DNA of 10,154 nt from Candidatus Nanopelagicales bacterium (GTDB lineage Bacteria > Actinomycetota > Actinomycetes > S36-B12 > UBA10799): positions 1 through 10,154 of the forward strand of contig JAUYKX010000022.1 in assembly GCA_030699055.1 (NCBI GenBank), read 5' to 3'. Below the pieces are notes generated by a model. It was not told where the DNA came from. It did no database searches and was given only the letters and a program-made list of their open reading frames with translations. Within the stretch, counting starts at the first letter, position 1, and the number at the start of each line of letters is the position of its first letter. Position numbers and translations under genes: made by a program. Below are positions 1 to 6,163 of this stretch, piece by piece.

Positions 1-214
1 GCACCAGCTGGACGGCGGCCAGCACCTCGTGCGCGATCGCCTCGGCCCGTGGTTTGCCGTTCTCGTCGGCGATCAGGTCGGCGATGTCATCGAGCCGCTT
101 GCCAATGGCTGCGGCCAGCGGGCGCAGGGCCTCGGCGCGGGCGGTCGGACTGAGGCGACCCCAGTCGTGCTGGCCGGCCCGGGCGATCTCGAGCTGGCGG
201 GTTGGGTCGGTCAT
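1..214 (-). CDS. Aldehyde dehydrogenase family protein, N-terminal fragment
   Basis: Only the first 71 residues are inside the window; the gene continues past the left edge. The visible part has the N-terminal helices of the NAD(P)-dependent aldehyde dehydrogenase superfamily: a W-x-x-L-S-P-x-x-R pattern near residues 18-26, then an ALRPLA helix, then ADENGKPRAEAIAHEV near residues 48-63, which fits the family signature E-N-G-K-P-x-x-E-A. The catalytic Cys and Glu would lie outside the window. Known role of the family: oxidation of an aldehyde to a carboxylic acid. The ATG at 212-214 overlaps the TGA stop of the upstream regulator (211-213) in an ATGA arrangement, so the two are almost certainly co-transcribed and translationally coupled. 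A FadR-like regulator next door suggests a fatty or long-chain aldehyde substrate, but that is inference. The N-terminus is short, beginning only about 18 residues before the conserved Trp. Confidence 0.88.
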   Translation of the reverse strand, partial: MTDPTRQLEIARAGQHDWGRLSPTARAEALRPLAAAIGKRLDDIADLIADENGKPRAEAIAHEVLAAVQLV

Positions 215-909
215 CGGTCGAACACCTCCAGGGCTGCTTGGCCGTACCGGCGCATCGCCGCGCCAGCCGCCTGCGGGTCGGATTGGCGGATCGCGGCCAC
301 CGTCGCCTCGTGCAGCGCGGTGTTTGCCGGCCCGGCCGGGTACAGGGCGACGAACATCTCCCGGTTCTCCTGGTAGGCGGCACCGATTGCGGTCGACATC
401 AGCTGCAGCACCAGGTTGCCCGAGGCGGCGATCAGGGCTTCGAAGAACGTGAAGTCGGCCTCCTGAACGGTGGAAGGCCCGTCGGCCGCCCGCAACTCGA
501 CCACCGCGGCATCGAGGGAGGCCAGGTCGGCCGGAGTGGCCCGGGTGGCCGCCTGCTGAGCGGTGAACTCGAGCAGCGCGACCCGCAGGCTCAGCAGGTC
601 GCGCAGCAGCTTCGGATCCGGCGCCCCGTTCGGGGCCAACAGCCACGGCAGGACGTGAAGCCCCGAGGCGGCCAGGAAGTCGGACACCGTCGCCCCGCCG
701 CCGTGCCGCACGTCGACCAGTCCCCAGGCCTCCAACCGGTGCAGGGCCTCCCGCACGCTCGACCGGTTCACGTCGAACTGCTGGGCCAGATCCCGTTCGG
801 CGGGCAGTCGTTGGCCGGGCGGGTATTCGCCGGCGAGTATCGCGCCTCGGATCGCTCCGGCCACCTGGTCGGCGACTCGGTTGCGGGTTACGGGTTGGAA
901 GGTGCTCAC
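211..909 (-). CDS. FadR-type GntR-family transcriptional regulator
   Basis: A 232-residue protein with a GTG start at 907-909, preceded by GGAG (914-917). Residues 12-75 form a GntR winged helix: LPAERDLAQQF, then the recognition helix VNRSSVREALHRLEAWGL, then the wing VRHGGG. Residues about 80-230 are an all-helical effector domain. From recalled E. coli FadR, alignment is good along the whole length: Arg39, Arg49 and His69 occupy the positions of the DNA-contacting Arg/Arg/His; SGLHVLPWLL matches SGLNILETLA; EADFTFFEALIAASGN matches the LDYNIFRGLAFASGN region; and the C-terminal MRRYG matches VRRYG. The metal-binding His pattern of ordinary FCD-domain regulators is incomplete (Phe155/Phe156 in place of the usual His, Tyr222 in place of the last His), as in FadR, which binds acyl-CoA. 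Acyl-CoA as the ligand here is inferred. The gene overlaps the downstream aldehyde dehydrogenase by 4 nt, and a FadR-like operator lies in its own promoter. Confidence 0.93.
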   Translation of the reverse strand: MSTFQPVTRNRVADQVAGAIRGAILAGEYPPGQRLPAERDLAQQFDVNRSSVREALHRLEAWGLVDVRHGGGATVSDFLAASGLHVLPWLLAPNGAPDPKLLRDLLSLRVALLEFTAQQAATRATPADLASLDAAVVELRAADGPSTVQEADFTFFEALIAASGNLVLQLMSTAIGAAYQENREMFVALYPAGPANTALHEATVAAIRQSDPQAAGAAMRRYGQAALEVFDR

Positions 910-949
910 TGGGCTCCGAACGGTTTGGCGACCCAGGCGGATCGTCGGG

Positions 950-960
950 TGGTCGGACCA
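950..960. promoter_or_regulatory. Predicted FadR operator (perfect 11-bp palindrome)
   Basis: The sequence TGGTCGGACCA is a perfect palindrome around position 955 and fits TGGTCNGACCA, the core of the known E. coli FadR operator. It lies 41-51 bases upstream of the GTG start of the FadR-like gene and touches the predicted -10 box, so bound regulator would block RNA polymerase. Autoregulation is inferred from position and from the conserved recognition residues. Confidence 0.7.
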
Positions 961-988
961 ATGTGCCGAAACGGTCGCTGGTTGTCAA
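960..988 (-). promoter_or_regulatory. Predicted promoter of the FadR-like/aldehyde dehydrogenase operon
   Basis: On the minus strand there is a consensus -35 box TTGACA (983-988), a 17-base spacer, and a weak -10 box CACATT (960-965). The -10 shares one base with the predicted operator. A transcript would start near 953 and leave a leader of roughly 40 bases. The -35 and spacing are good; the -10 matches only half of the consensus. Confidence 0.5.
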
Positions 989-1021
989 GCGCAACGGAGA
1001 TGTCGGTCGCGAGGACCGGGT

Positions 1022-1043
1022 CGCGTCAGCGAATTCTGACGCG
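1022..1043 (-). terminator. Stem-loop at the 3' end of the metalloprotease gene
   Basis: CGCGTCAG (1022-1029) and CTGACGCG (1036-1043) form a perfect 8-bp stem with a 6-base loop. The stem includes the protease stop codon (1026-1028). No T-run follows on either strand, so if it terminates it would be of the tail-less kind common in actinomycetes. It would separate the protease transcript from the regulator promoter about 35 bases downstream. Confidence 0.4.
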
Positions 1044-3503
1044 GTAGATGGTTGAGGTGCCCGTGCTGTTCACTCGCGCCCGGATTCGGCACAAGCCACG
1101 CTTGCGGGCGCGCAAAGTCGTGCCCCGAACTCGGCATTTGCGCCGCGTCAGGCTGGTCCAACGAACGGGTGACCCGGCGGCGGTCGCGGCCGCCAGTCGG
1201 ACTGACTTGCCCCGGCGCACCTTGGCCGGGGGTTGGCTCGGCAGGTTCGCGGTCGGGGTCGGGGTCTCGGATGGCTCAGGGGTCTGGGTGGGGGTCTCGG
1301 TCGGCTCGGGCGTCGGGGTCGGGGTCGGCGTCGGGGTCGGGGTCGGCTCGGGCGTACTCGCCGCGCACGAGTAGACCTGGACGTCGTCCACGTACCAGCC
1401 GTCCGCTCCGAAACTGGTGTCGGTACCGACCCGGAATCGGAACCGGACGGTTTGCCCCGCCAACGACGACAGGTTGATGCGCGTGGAGGTCCAACCGTTG
1501 CTGGAACCGACGAACGCGTCGCGACCGGCCAGGGGGTTTCCCCAGTCCGTGTCGATCACCCCGGTGTAGCCAACGTCCATCGGCAGTGAGCTCGCATCGA
1601 GCCAACTGGCCTCGTTGTCGACGCTGTACTCGACGACACCCCCGTCGTAGTCCGGCGTTTCGAATCCGTAGTCGTGGTCGAAGCGCAGATAGGTGCTGCC
1701 CGACGGCACCACGAGCCCGGATGCCCGCTTCATTCGACTGTCGGTTACGGAGCTGGGATTCGGGCCGAAGATCGTGCTTCGTCCGCTGCCGGATTCGGTC
1801 TGATGGGACCAGCCGTACGACCCGAGCGCCAAACTGGCGACCCAGTTGCCCGACCCCGGGTCGGACATGTCGTCCTCCCAGAGCACGCTGCGGGTCTGAT
1901 CCGAGTCGCACACAGGTGCCTGCTCGGGCGTCGGTTCGAGGTCGCCGTCGTCCATCTCCGTGGCCAGGACTGCCTTGTCAACCTGGGTGCAGTCGGCCGA
2001 TCCGATGCCGTCGATGGCGGTGGCCGCCAGCGTCGCGCACGACGTGCGGAGGGCGGCACCGAAATCGGCATACCCGGCGCCCGACGTCAGCAGTTTGTTC
2101 GCCTCGTAAATGACCCGGGACGCCTTCGTGATGCCGATTCCGGACACCGTCTGCCCGTTGAAGGTGTCGCCGTCAGTGAGCAGGTACGAGAACTTGTTGC
2201 CGACTCCGCTGTTGGTGTGGACTCCGCCGTTGTCGCCCGATCCTGTGTAGTAAAGAGAGCTTCCGATTCGATCCGGGTCGCCCATCGCGGGCGGGTTATT
2301 CATGTCGCGAATCGCGCCGATTCCGGGGATGTCCTCACCCAAGAGCCATCGGCTTGCCGACGTGTCGGTTCCGGTGCCATTCGTGAGGTCGACGAACTCG
2401 CCGAAGATGTCACTGAGTGACTCGTTGATGGCACCCGACTGGTCCGCGTAGATGAGCCCGGAGGTGAACTCGGTGACACCGTGGGTCAGCTCATGGCCAA
2501 CAACGTCGTCAACCGCGAAGCCTTCGCCGTACACCATCTGCGAGCCGTCCCAATACGCGTTCTCGTAGGGACAGGCCCCGTCGCAGAATCGCACCGTCGA
2601 TGCGATCGCCATGCCGTTGTTGTCGAGCGAGTCGCGCCCGAGGGCGGCGAACAAGTCGTAGGTCTCACCCGCGTGGTCGTGGGCGGCATCGACATCCGCG
2701 ATGCCAATCGCGGCCATTCCTTCGGTTCGGGCCGCGTCCGCCAGATTGCAGGGCACCTTGTCCGACGTGCCGTTGGCATCACACGTTCTTCGATTCTTCG
2801 CCTCGCTGATCAGTTCTATTGCGCGGACCAGTTGCCCCGAAACGGCGTCGACCAGGGCGAGTTCCCGAGTCGCGGTGGCCTTCGCACCTCGAACCTCGGC
2901 TCGCCAGACCAGGCGGGGTTCGGTCCTGGTCCTATCCCGCAGAAGCGACGGATCGTAGACCCAGAGTTCGGCGGGCTCAGCCCGGAGAACCCTGGTTTTG
3001 ACCGACTCGCGCTTGGCTACCGACGCGATCGCGAAGTTGGTTGCCCGACCCCGGGAGACGGTCGCGGACATCACCTTCGGGCTGGCGGGCTCGTCGGTCG
3101 TGACCGCCGCCCGCACACCTCCAGACCTGTCGACATCGATCACCACCTCGCCCGCCAACACCGGGATGCCGGAAACCCGACGTTGGAATCGGACCACGGT
3201 TCCCCCTGCTACCGAGGCCTGGAGGTTCAACAGGTCCAGGCCCTCCGACGGCGTGGAGTCGGATTTGTCGACCCGGGTTTCCCGGAGGAAGGCTCGGGCG
3301 ACACCTTCCGGGTCACCGTCCGCCGGCGCGGACTGGGGCCGCACCGGCGCGGCCGGGTCATCGACCAGGAAGTGCGGGTTGCCGGCCGACGCCACCGGGA
3401 CGCCGGCTGCACCAGCCAGCCGGTCATCAGCGGTCGCCGGGCCGATGCCGGCCAGCCCGAGCACGATTACAACCACGGTGGCCGTGATCGGTCCGATTGC
3501 CAT
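1026..3503 (-). CDS. Secreted M4-family (thermolysin-like) metalloprotease with MAM-like domain, Thr-Pro linker and basic C-terminus
   Basis: An 825-residue exported zinc endopeptidase preproprotein. In order: hydrophobic signal peptide (1-25, likely cut after ATA); propeptide (about 40-235) of FTP/PepSY type; M4 catalytic domain (about 240-520). The zinc site is HELTH at 337-341 with third ligand Glu361 in NESLSD, exactly 24 residues after the first His as in thermolysin. NAYW at 315-318 is the substrate-backbone motif, and DNGGVHTNSG holds Asp424 and the transition-state His429. Residues 535-713 are a MAM/immune-inhibitor-A-like beta-sandwich ending DGWYVDDVQVYSC. A Thr-Pro-Glu linker covers 717-751. 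The last 65 residues are Arg-rich with two Cys (790, 805), like small C-terminal repeats of actinobacterial surface proteins. Cys pairs (241/252, 307/311, 489/505) fit an extracellular protein. The signal peptide lacks the usual basic n-region, yet no other start exists: the in-frame codons upstream reach a TAA ten codons before the ATG without a start. Transcribed alone, divergent from the DUF4012 gene. Confidence 0.95.
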   Translation of the reverse strand: MAIGPITATVVVIVLGLAGIGPATADDRLAGAAGVPVASAGNPHFLVDDPAAPVRPQSAPADGDPEGVARAFLRETRVDKSDSTPSEGLDLLNLQASVAGGTVVRFQRRVSGIPVLAGEVVIDVDRSGGVRAAVTTDEPASPKVMSATVSRGRATNFAIASVAKRESVKTRVLRAEPAELWVYDPSLLRDRTRTEPRLVWRAEVRGAKATATRELALVDAVSGQLVRAIELISEAKNRRTCDANGTSDKVPCNLADAARTEGMAAIGIADVDAAHDHAGETYDLFAALGRDSLDNNGMAIASTVRFCDGACPYENAYWDGSQMVYGEGFAVDDVVGHELTHGVTEFTSGLIYADQSGAINESLSDIFGEFVDLTNGTGTDTSASRWLLGEDIPGIGAIRDMNNPPAMGDPDRIGSSLYYTGSGDNGGVHTNSGVGNKFSYLLTDGDTFNGQTVSGIGITKASRVIYEANKLLTSGAGYADFGAALRTSCATLAATAIDGIGSADCTQVDKAVLATEMDDGDLEPTPEQAPVCDSDQTRSVLWEDDMSDPGSGNWVASLALGSYGWSHQTESGSGRSTIFGPNPSSVTDSRMKRASGLVVPSGSTYLRFDHDYGFETPDYDGGVVEYSVDNEASWLDASSLPMDVGYTGVIDTDWGNPLAGRDAFVGSSNGWTSTRINLSSLAGQTVRFRFRVGTDTSFGADGWYVDDVQVYSCAASTPEPTPTPTPTPTPTPEPTETPTQTPEPSETPTPTANLPSQPPAKVRRGKSVRLAAATAAGSPVRWTSLTRRKCRVRGTTLRARKRGLCRIRARVNSTGTSTIYRVRIR
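1251..1355 (-). repeat. Short tandem repeats encoding the Thr-Pro linker of the metalloprotease
   Basis: On the plus strand the tract is built from GGGGTC/GGCGTC/GGCTCG hexamers; on the coding strand they read as Thr-Pro and Glu-Pro codon pairs (residues 717-751). The purest run, about 1315-1349, is nearly uninterrupted hexamers. A unit of six bases keeps frame, so the linker can change length without breaking the protein. Confidence 0.8.
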
Positions 3504-3530
3504 GACTGCTCGATTCCACTGTGGGCGTCT

Positions 3531-3557
3531 TGATTATCTGCTGGCGGTCTCAGTCAA
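3531..3557 (-). promoter_or_regulatory. Possible promoter of the metalloprotease gene
   Basis: On the minus strand TTGACT (3552-3557) is followed after 15 bases by TAATCA (3531-3536), 28 bases before the ATG. The boxes are reasonable but the spacer is shorter than the preferred 16-18, so this is a weak call. Confidence 0.3.
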
Positions 3558-3640
3558 CGGCGCGTACTGGCTGGCCGGCGCCGCCGAATGGGTGACGGAC
3601 ACCCGCCCGCCCGGCAGAAGATCGTGGAATCCGGTATCCG

Positions 3641-3664
3641 CCGAATACGGCGCCGAATACGGCA
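3641..3664. repeat. Tandem 12-bp direct repeat in the protease/DUF4012 divergent intergenic region
   Basis: CCGAATACGGCG (3641-3652) is followed immediately by CCGAATACGGCA (3653-3664), differing at one base. The pair lies 38-61 bases before the GTG start of the DUF4012 gene, and about 140 bases before the protease start. A same-face spacing of about one helical turn fits a tandem protein-binding site. A loosely related inverted element, CCGGTATCCG, precedes it at 3631-3640. A regulatory role is inference. Confidence 0.5.
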
Positions 3665-3701
3665 TGGCCCGGGCCGGGTCGGCTCATGTGAAGATGGGTC
3701 G

Positions 3702-5486
3702 GTGTCTACTCGCCCGCGCCCCCGCTTCCCGTTCCGGGTCCTCGTTCTTTCCGCCGTGGCCACCGCGCTGACCCTGGTCGGGTACCTGCTGCTCACCGGA
3801 GGCCTGGCGGCTGGTCAGCTGACCGAGGCCAAGGACCGGGCCGCGCAGATCGGGCAGGCGGCCGACCGGCCCGATGCCAGGCTGGGCGAGTTGGTCGACG
3901 AATTGGGCGCCCTGCGCGTGAACCTGATTCGCGCCGACAACTACACCAGCGGACCCGCCTGGTGGTTGGCGAGCCGGGTGCCGGTGGTCGGCCCGGGTGT
4001 TGACGCCGTTCGGCGGACCACCAGCAGCGCGGGTGAATTGGCCCGGGCCGCTGCCGGCCTGGAGGAGGCCGTGCGCGCGCTGGTCACGTCTGGTGACGGC
4101 ACATTCGGCAAGGCCATCCCCCGACCGGTGCTCACCCGGCTCGGGGAAGCGGCTGGGGAACTAGTTGAGGCGCTCGAGTACACAGAGCAACAGATCGAGG
4201 GGATAGACGCATCCGCGTTGCCCGCCGGCCTTGGCGAGACCGTGGCCAGGGCCCAGGGGGAGATCGCCTCGCTGGCGCCTGAACTGGCGGGCCTGGCGAG
4301 AGCCGCCGGGGCGATCGCCAAACTGCTCGGGTCGGAGCGCGCCCAACGCTGGTTCGTCGCGATCCAGAATGGCGGCGAGGCCCGGGGCACCGGGGGCCTG
4401 GTCGGGGCCTTTGCCTTGATGAAGGTCGACGCCGGGGCCGTGAAACTCGAGCGCACCGGGGCCAACGAGGAACTGACCGAGCTCGCCGACGCCGGTTTGC
4501 TGCCCCTCGACAGTCAGAACCTGTGGGGTGCCGCTCGACTTCAACACATCTATGGCGTGAATCTGAGTCCGCACTTCCCCTATGCCGGTGAATTGCTGGC
4601 CAGCATGTGGAAGCGGCAGACGAAGGAACTGCCGGATGCCGTGATGTCGCTCGATCAGCGGGCGGTGGCGAACCTGATCGGCGTGGTCGGACCGGTCACG
4701 GTCGATGGAATCACCGTGACCGGGGAGAACGCCTACCAATGGTTGACAGTCGAGGCCTACCGCCGGTTCCCGGAATCGGCGGCCAAGGACGCGTTCGTAC
4801 TGAAATTGACCGCAGCAGTGCTCGATCGGCTGGCTTCGGGTTCAGCGCCCGCACTGCCCACGATCCGCGCGTTGTTCGACAGCATTCGGCAGCGCAATCT
4901 CTACCTGTGGGCGGCCGAGCCGGGGCTGGAAGCGCAGTTGGCGGAGGCAGTTATCGGTGGAACCGTGCCGGACCAGCCGGGTCCCTTCGCTATGGCGGTG
5001 GTGAACAACAACGCGGGGAACAAGCTGGACTCGTTCTTGTACACGAATGTCCGGTACCGGGGTGGCGAATGTGTCGGGTCCGGCCGACGATCGGTGATGA
5101 CGGTCGAGTTGCGAAACGATGCTCCACTCGGGTTACCCGACAGCTACTTCGGCCGGGGGGATAGGGCCATGTGGGGAGGCGGTGACTCCCGTAGTGACGG
5201 GTCCAATCGGGTGCGGTTGGCCGTCTACCTGCCGCAGGGTGCCCACCTGGCGACGGGAGGCACGGGTGTTCCCGGTGCGGACGCCCCCCTGTTCACCGGT
5301 GAGGAGCGGGGCCACCCGGTGGCGATGTTCGGGGTGGAGTTGCCACCGAAGGGGACCAGGACGATAGAGGTGGAGTTCACCGAGTTCGGCACGCTGGATC
5401 TGCTCAATGCCCCGCCGATCGTGCAACCGCAGCCGATGTTGAACCCGCAGGGAATCAGTGTGGAAAAGGGCCCGGACTGCACGTAG
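3702..5486 (+). CDS. DUF4012 domain-containing membrane-anchored protein
   Basis: A 594-residue protein of unknown molecular function. The N-terminus is basic (STRPRPRF), followed by one membrane helix at about residues 13-34, so the bulk should be outside the membrane. Residues 40-210 are mostly helical, with many Ala, Leu and Glu, perhaps coiled coil. The DUF4012 core runs from about 215 to 450: RWFVAIQNGGEARGTGG (216-232), GLVGAFALMKVD, PDAVMSLDQRAVANLIG with VVGPVTVDG (311-336), and NNNAGNKLDSFL (435-446). A beta-rich C-terminal part with one Cys pair (457, 593) follows. The GTG at 3702 is chosen because it directly precedes the basic stretch and membrane helix and has GAAG 8 bases upstream; an in-frame ATG at 3588 would add 38 residues rich in Arg with no family resemblance. 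The family often sits near exopolysaccharide genes in actinomycetes, as here. A role in envelope polysaccharide export or attachment is inference. Confidence 0.85.
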   Translation: MSTRPRPRFPFRVLVLSAVATALTLVGYLLLTGGLAAGQLTEAKDRAAQIGQAADRPDARLGELVDELGALRVNLIRADNYTSGPAWWLASRVPVVGPGVDAVRRTTSSAGELARAAAGLEEAVRALVTSGDGTFGKAIPRPVLTRLGEAAGELVEALEYTEQQIEGIDASALPAGLGETVARAQGEIASLAPELAGLARAAGAIAKLLGSERAQRWFVAIQNGGEARGTGGLVGAFALMKVDAGAVKLERTGANEELTELADAGLLPLDSQNLWGAARLQHIYGVNLSPHFPYAGELLASMWKRQTKELPDAVMSLDQRAVANLIGVVGPVTVDGITVTGENAYQWLTVEAYRRFPESAAKDAFVLKLTAAVLDRLASGSAPALPTIRALFDSIRQRNLYLWAAEPGLEAQLAEAVIGGTVPDQPGPFAMAVVNNNAGNKLDSFLYTNVRYRGGECVGSGRRSVMTVELRNDAPLGLPDSYFGRGDRAMWGGGDSRSDGSNRVRLAVYLPQGAHLATGGTGVPGADAPLFTGEERGHPVAMFGVELPPKGTRTIEVEFTEFGTLDLLNAPPIVQPQPMLNPQGISVEKGPDCT

Positions 5487-5521
5487 CCGGGTGCCCCATG
5501 TGGAAAGGGCACCCGGCTACG
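5482..5521. terminator. Bidirectional stem-loop terminator between convergent genes
   Basis: A perfect 15-bp inverted repeat: arm 5482-5496 (CGTAGCCGGGTGCCC) pairs with arm 5507-5521, leaving a 10-base loop. It includes the DUF4012 stop codon and ends 25 bases before the stop of the opposing small secreted-protein gene. There is no T-run on either side, so it would act as a tail-less, bidirectional terminator or as a 3'-end stabiliser. Confidence 0.75.
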
Positions 5522-5546
5522 GGTGGGTCAGAGGAGTGGTGCCGGG

Positions 5547-6059
5547 TCAGCCGGTCACCTGAACGGTGGTGCTCAATGTCCTTCCGCCCCGGGCGATGAC
5601 AACTGCCCAGGTGCCCGTCAAATTGAGCTTGCGCCGGAACTTGACGCGCCCGTTGCTGTCGATGGGCAGCCGCTTAACCAGCACCTTGTTGCCTCGAATA
5701 AAGTAAACGTTAACCATGAGCCGCTTGTCCCCACGGGCAGCCTTGCCTCGCTTAGCCTTCCGGGCAGCCCTGCTGTTTGTTGGCCAGAACTGCACTTTCC
5801 CTTTGACGAACCGGCCTTCGGTGATCGTTTCGTTCATAATCCAAACGAAGGTGCCGTCCGGATTGGATACGCACTTGCTGTTGTCAGACGAGTCGACGAC
5901 GGTGTAGTTCGCTTCCGCGTTGGTCGTTTGCGCCGCGCACTCATCGAGGGTCATCCGATTCGTCGCCCCGGCAGCCGGTCCGACGGCCGGGAACAACAGA
6001 CCCGCCACTGCCATGGAGGCTGCGAGCCCCACCGCATTCCGCTTATTCAACATGATCAT
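5547..6059 (-). CDS. Small secreted protein of unknown function
   Basis: Up to 170 residues; I do not recognise a family. Residues 5-32 form a clear signal peptide (basic NKR, hydrophobic core, AGA cleavage site near residue 32). The mature part has two Cys (41 and 63) that could pair, an acidic Asn/Asp-rich region up to about 80, a strongly basic stretch at 97-113 (RAARKAKRGKAARGDKR), and a C-terminal strand-rich segment ending GTWAVVIARGGRTLSTTVQVTG-like, which resembles the last strands of an Ig-type sandwich. Two starts are possible: ATG at 6057-6059, with GGAGG (6071-6075) 11 bases away, or ATG at 6051-6053, with GGGAG (6062-6066) at 8 bases. The second gives a more usual signal peptide, MLNKRN. 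It lies 104 bases downstream of the dehydratase on the same strand, so it could be co-transcribed or have its own promoter. The basic stretch suggests binding to an acidic polymer, which is inference. Confidence 0.75.
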   Translation of the reverse strand: MIMLNKRNAVGLAASMAVAGLLFPAVGPAAGATNRMTLDECAAQTTNAEANYTVVDSSDNSKCVSNPDGTFVWIMNETITEGRFVKGKVQFWPTNSRAARKAKRGKAARGDKRLMVNVYFIRGNKVLVKRLPIDSNGRVKFRRKLNLTGTWAVVIARGGRTLSTTVQVTG

Positions 6060-6163
6060 TGCTCCCTATTCCTCCGTCGTTTGAAACCTTGCGGCCCCTA
6101 CAGGCATGCATTGCGCGGACGACACTAGCAGGCCGGATCGGTCAATGCCACGGGAAGCGGCCG

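Noticed and set aside
202..1047. Long plus-strand open frame (281 codons)
   Set aside because: Antisense to the FadR-like gene; Gly/Arg-rich composition typical of GC-rich shadow frames, with no recognisable domain.
1261..1365. GGGGTC-rich tract as a CRISPR or regulatory repeat
   Set aside because: The units are too short, have no spacers, and lie in frame within the protease, where they encode the Thr-Pro linker.
1674..3533. Plus-strand open frames at 1674-2420 and 2481-3533
   Set aside because: Both lie opposite the M4 protease, whose catalytic motifs are intact; the translations have no domain signatures.
3588..3701. N-terminal extension of the DUF4012 protein from ATG 3588
   Set aside because: The added 38 residues are Arg-rich and include the translated 12-bp repeat; the GTG at 3702 gives a normal basic n-region and membrane helix.
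2998..3771. Plus-strand open frame that enters the protease/DUF4012 intergenic region
   Set aside because: Mostly antisense to the protease propeptide and out of frame with DUF4012; no signal, domain or ribosome site.
5523..6128. Plus-strand open frame of 201 codons
   Set aside because: Antisense to the small secreted protein, which has a signal peptide and ribosome sites; no domain seen.
6060..6163. TTGACC and TAGTGT on the minus strand as a promoter for the small secreted protein
   Set aside because: The boxes are only 12 bases apart, too close for a sigma-70-type promoter.
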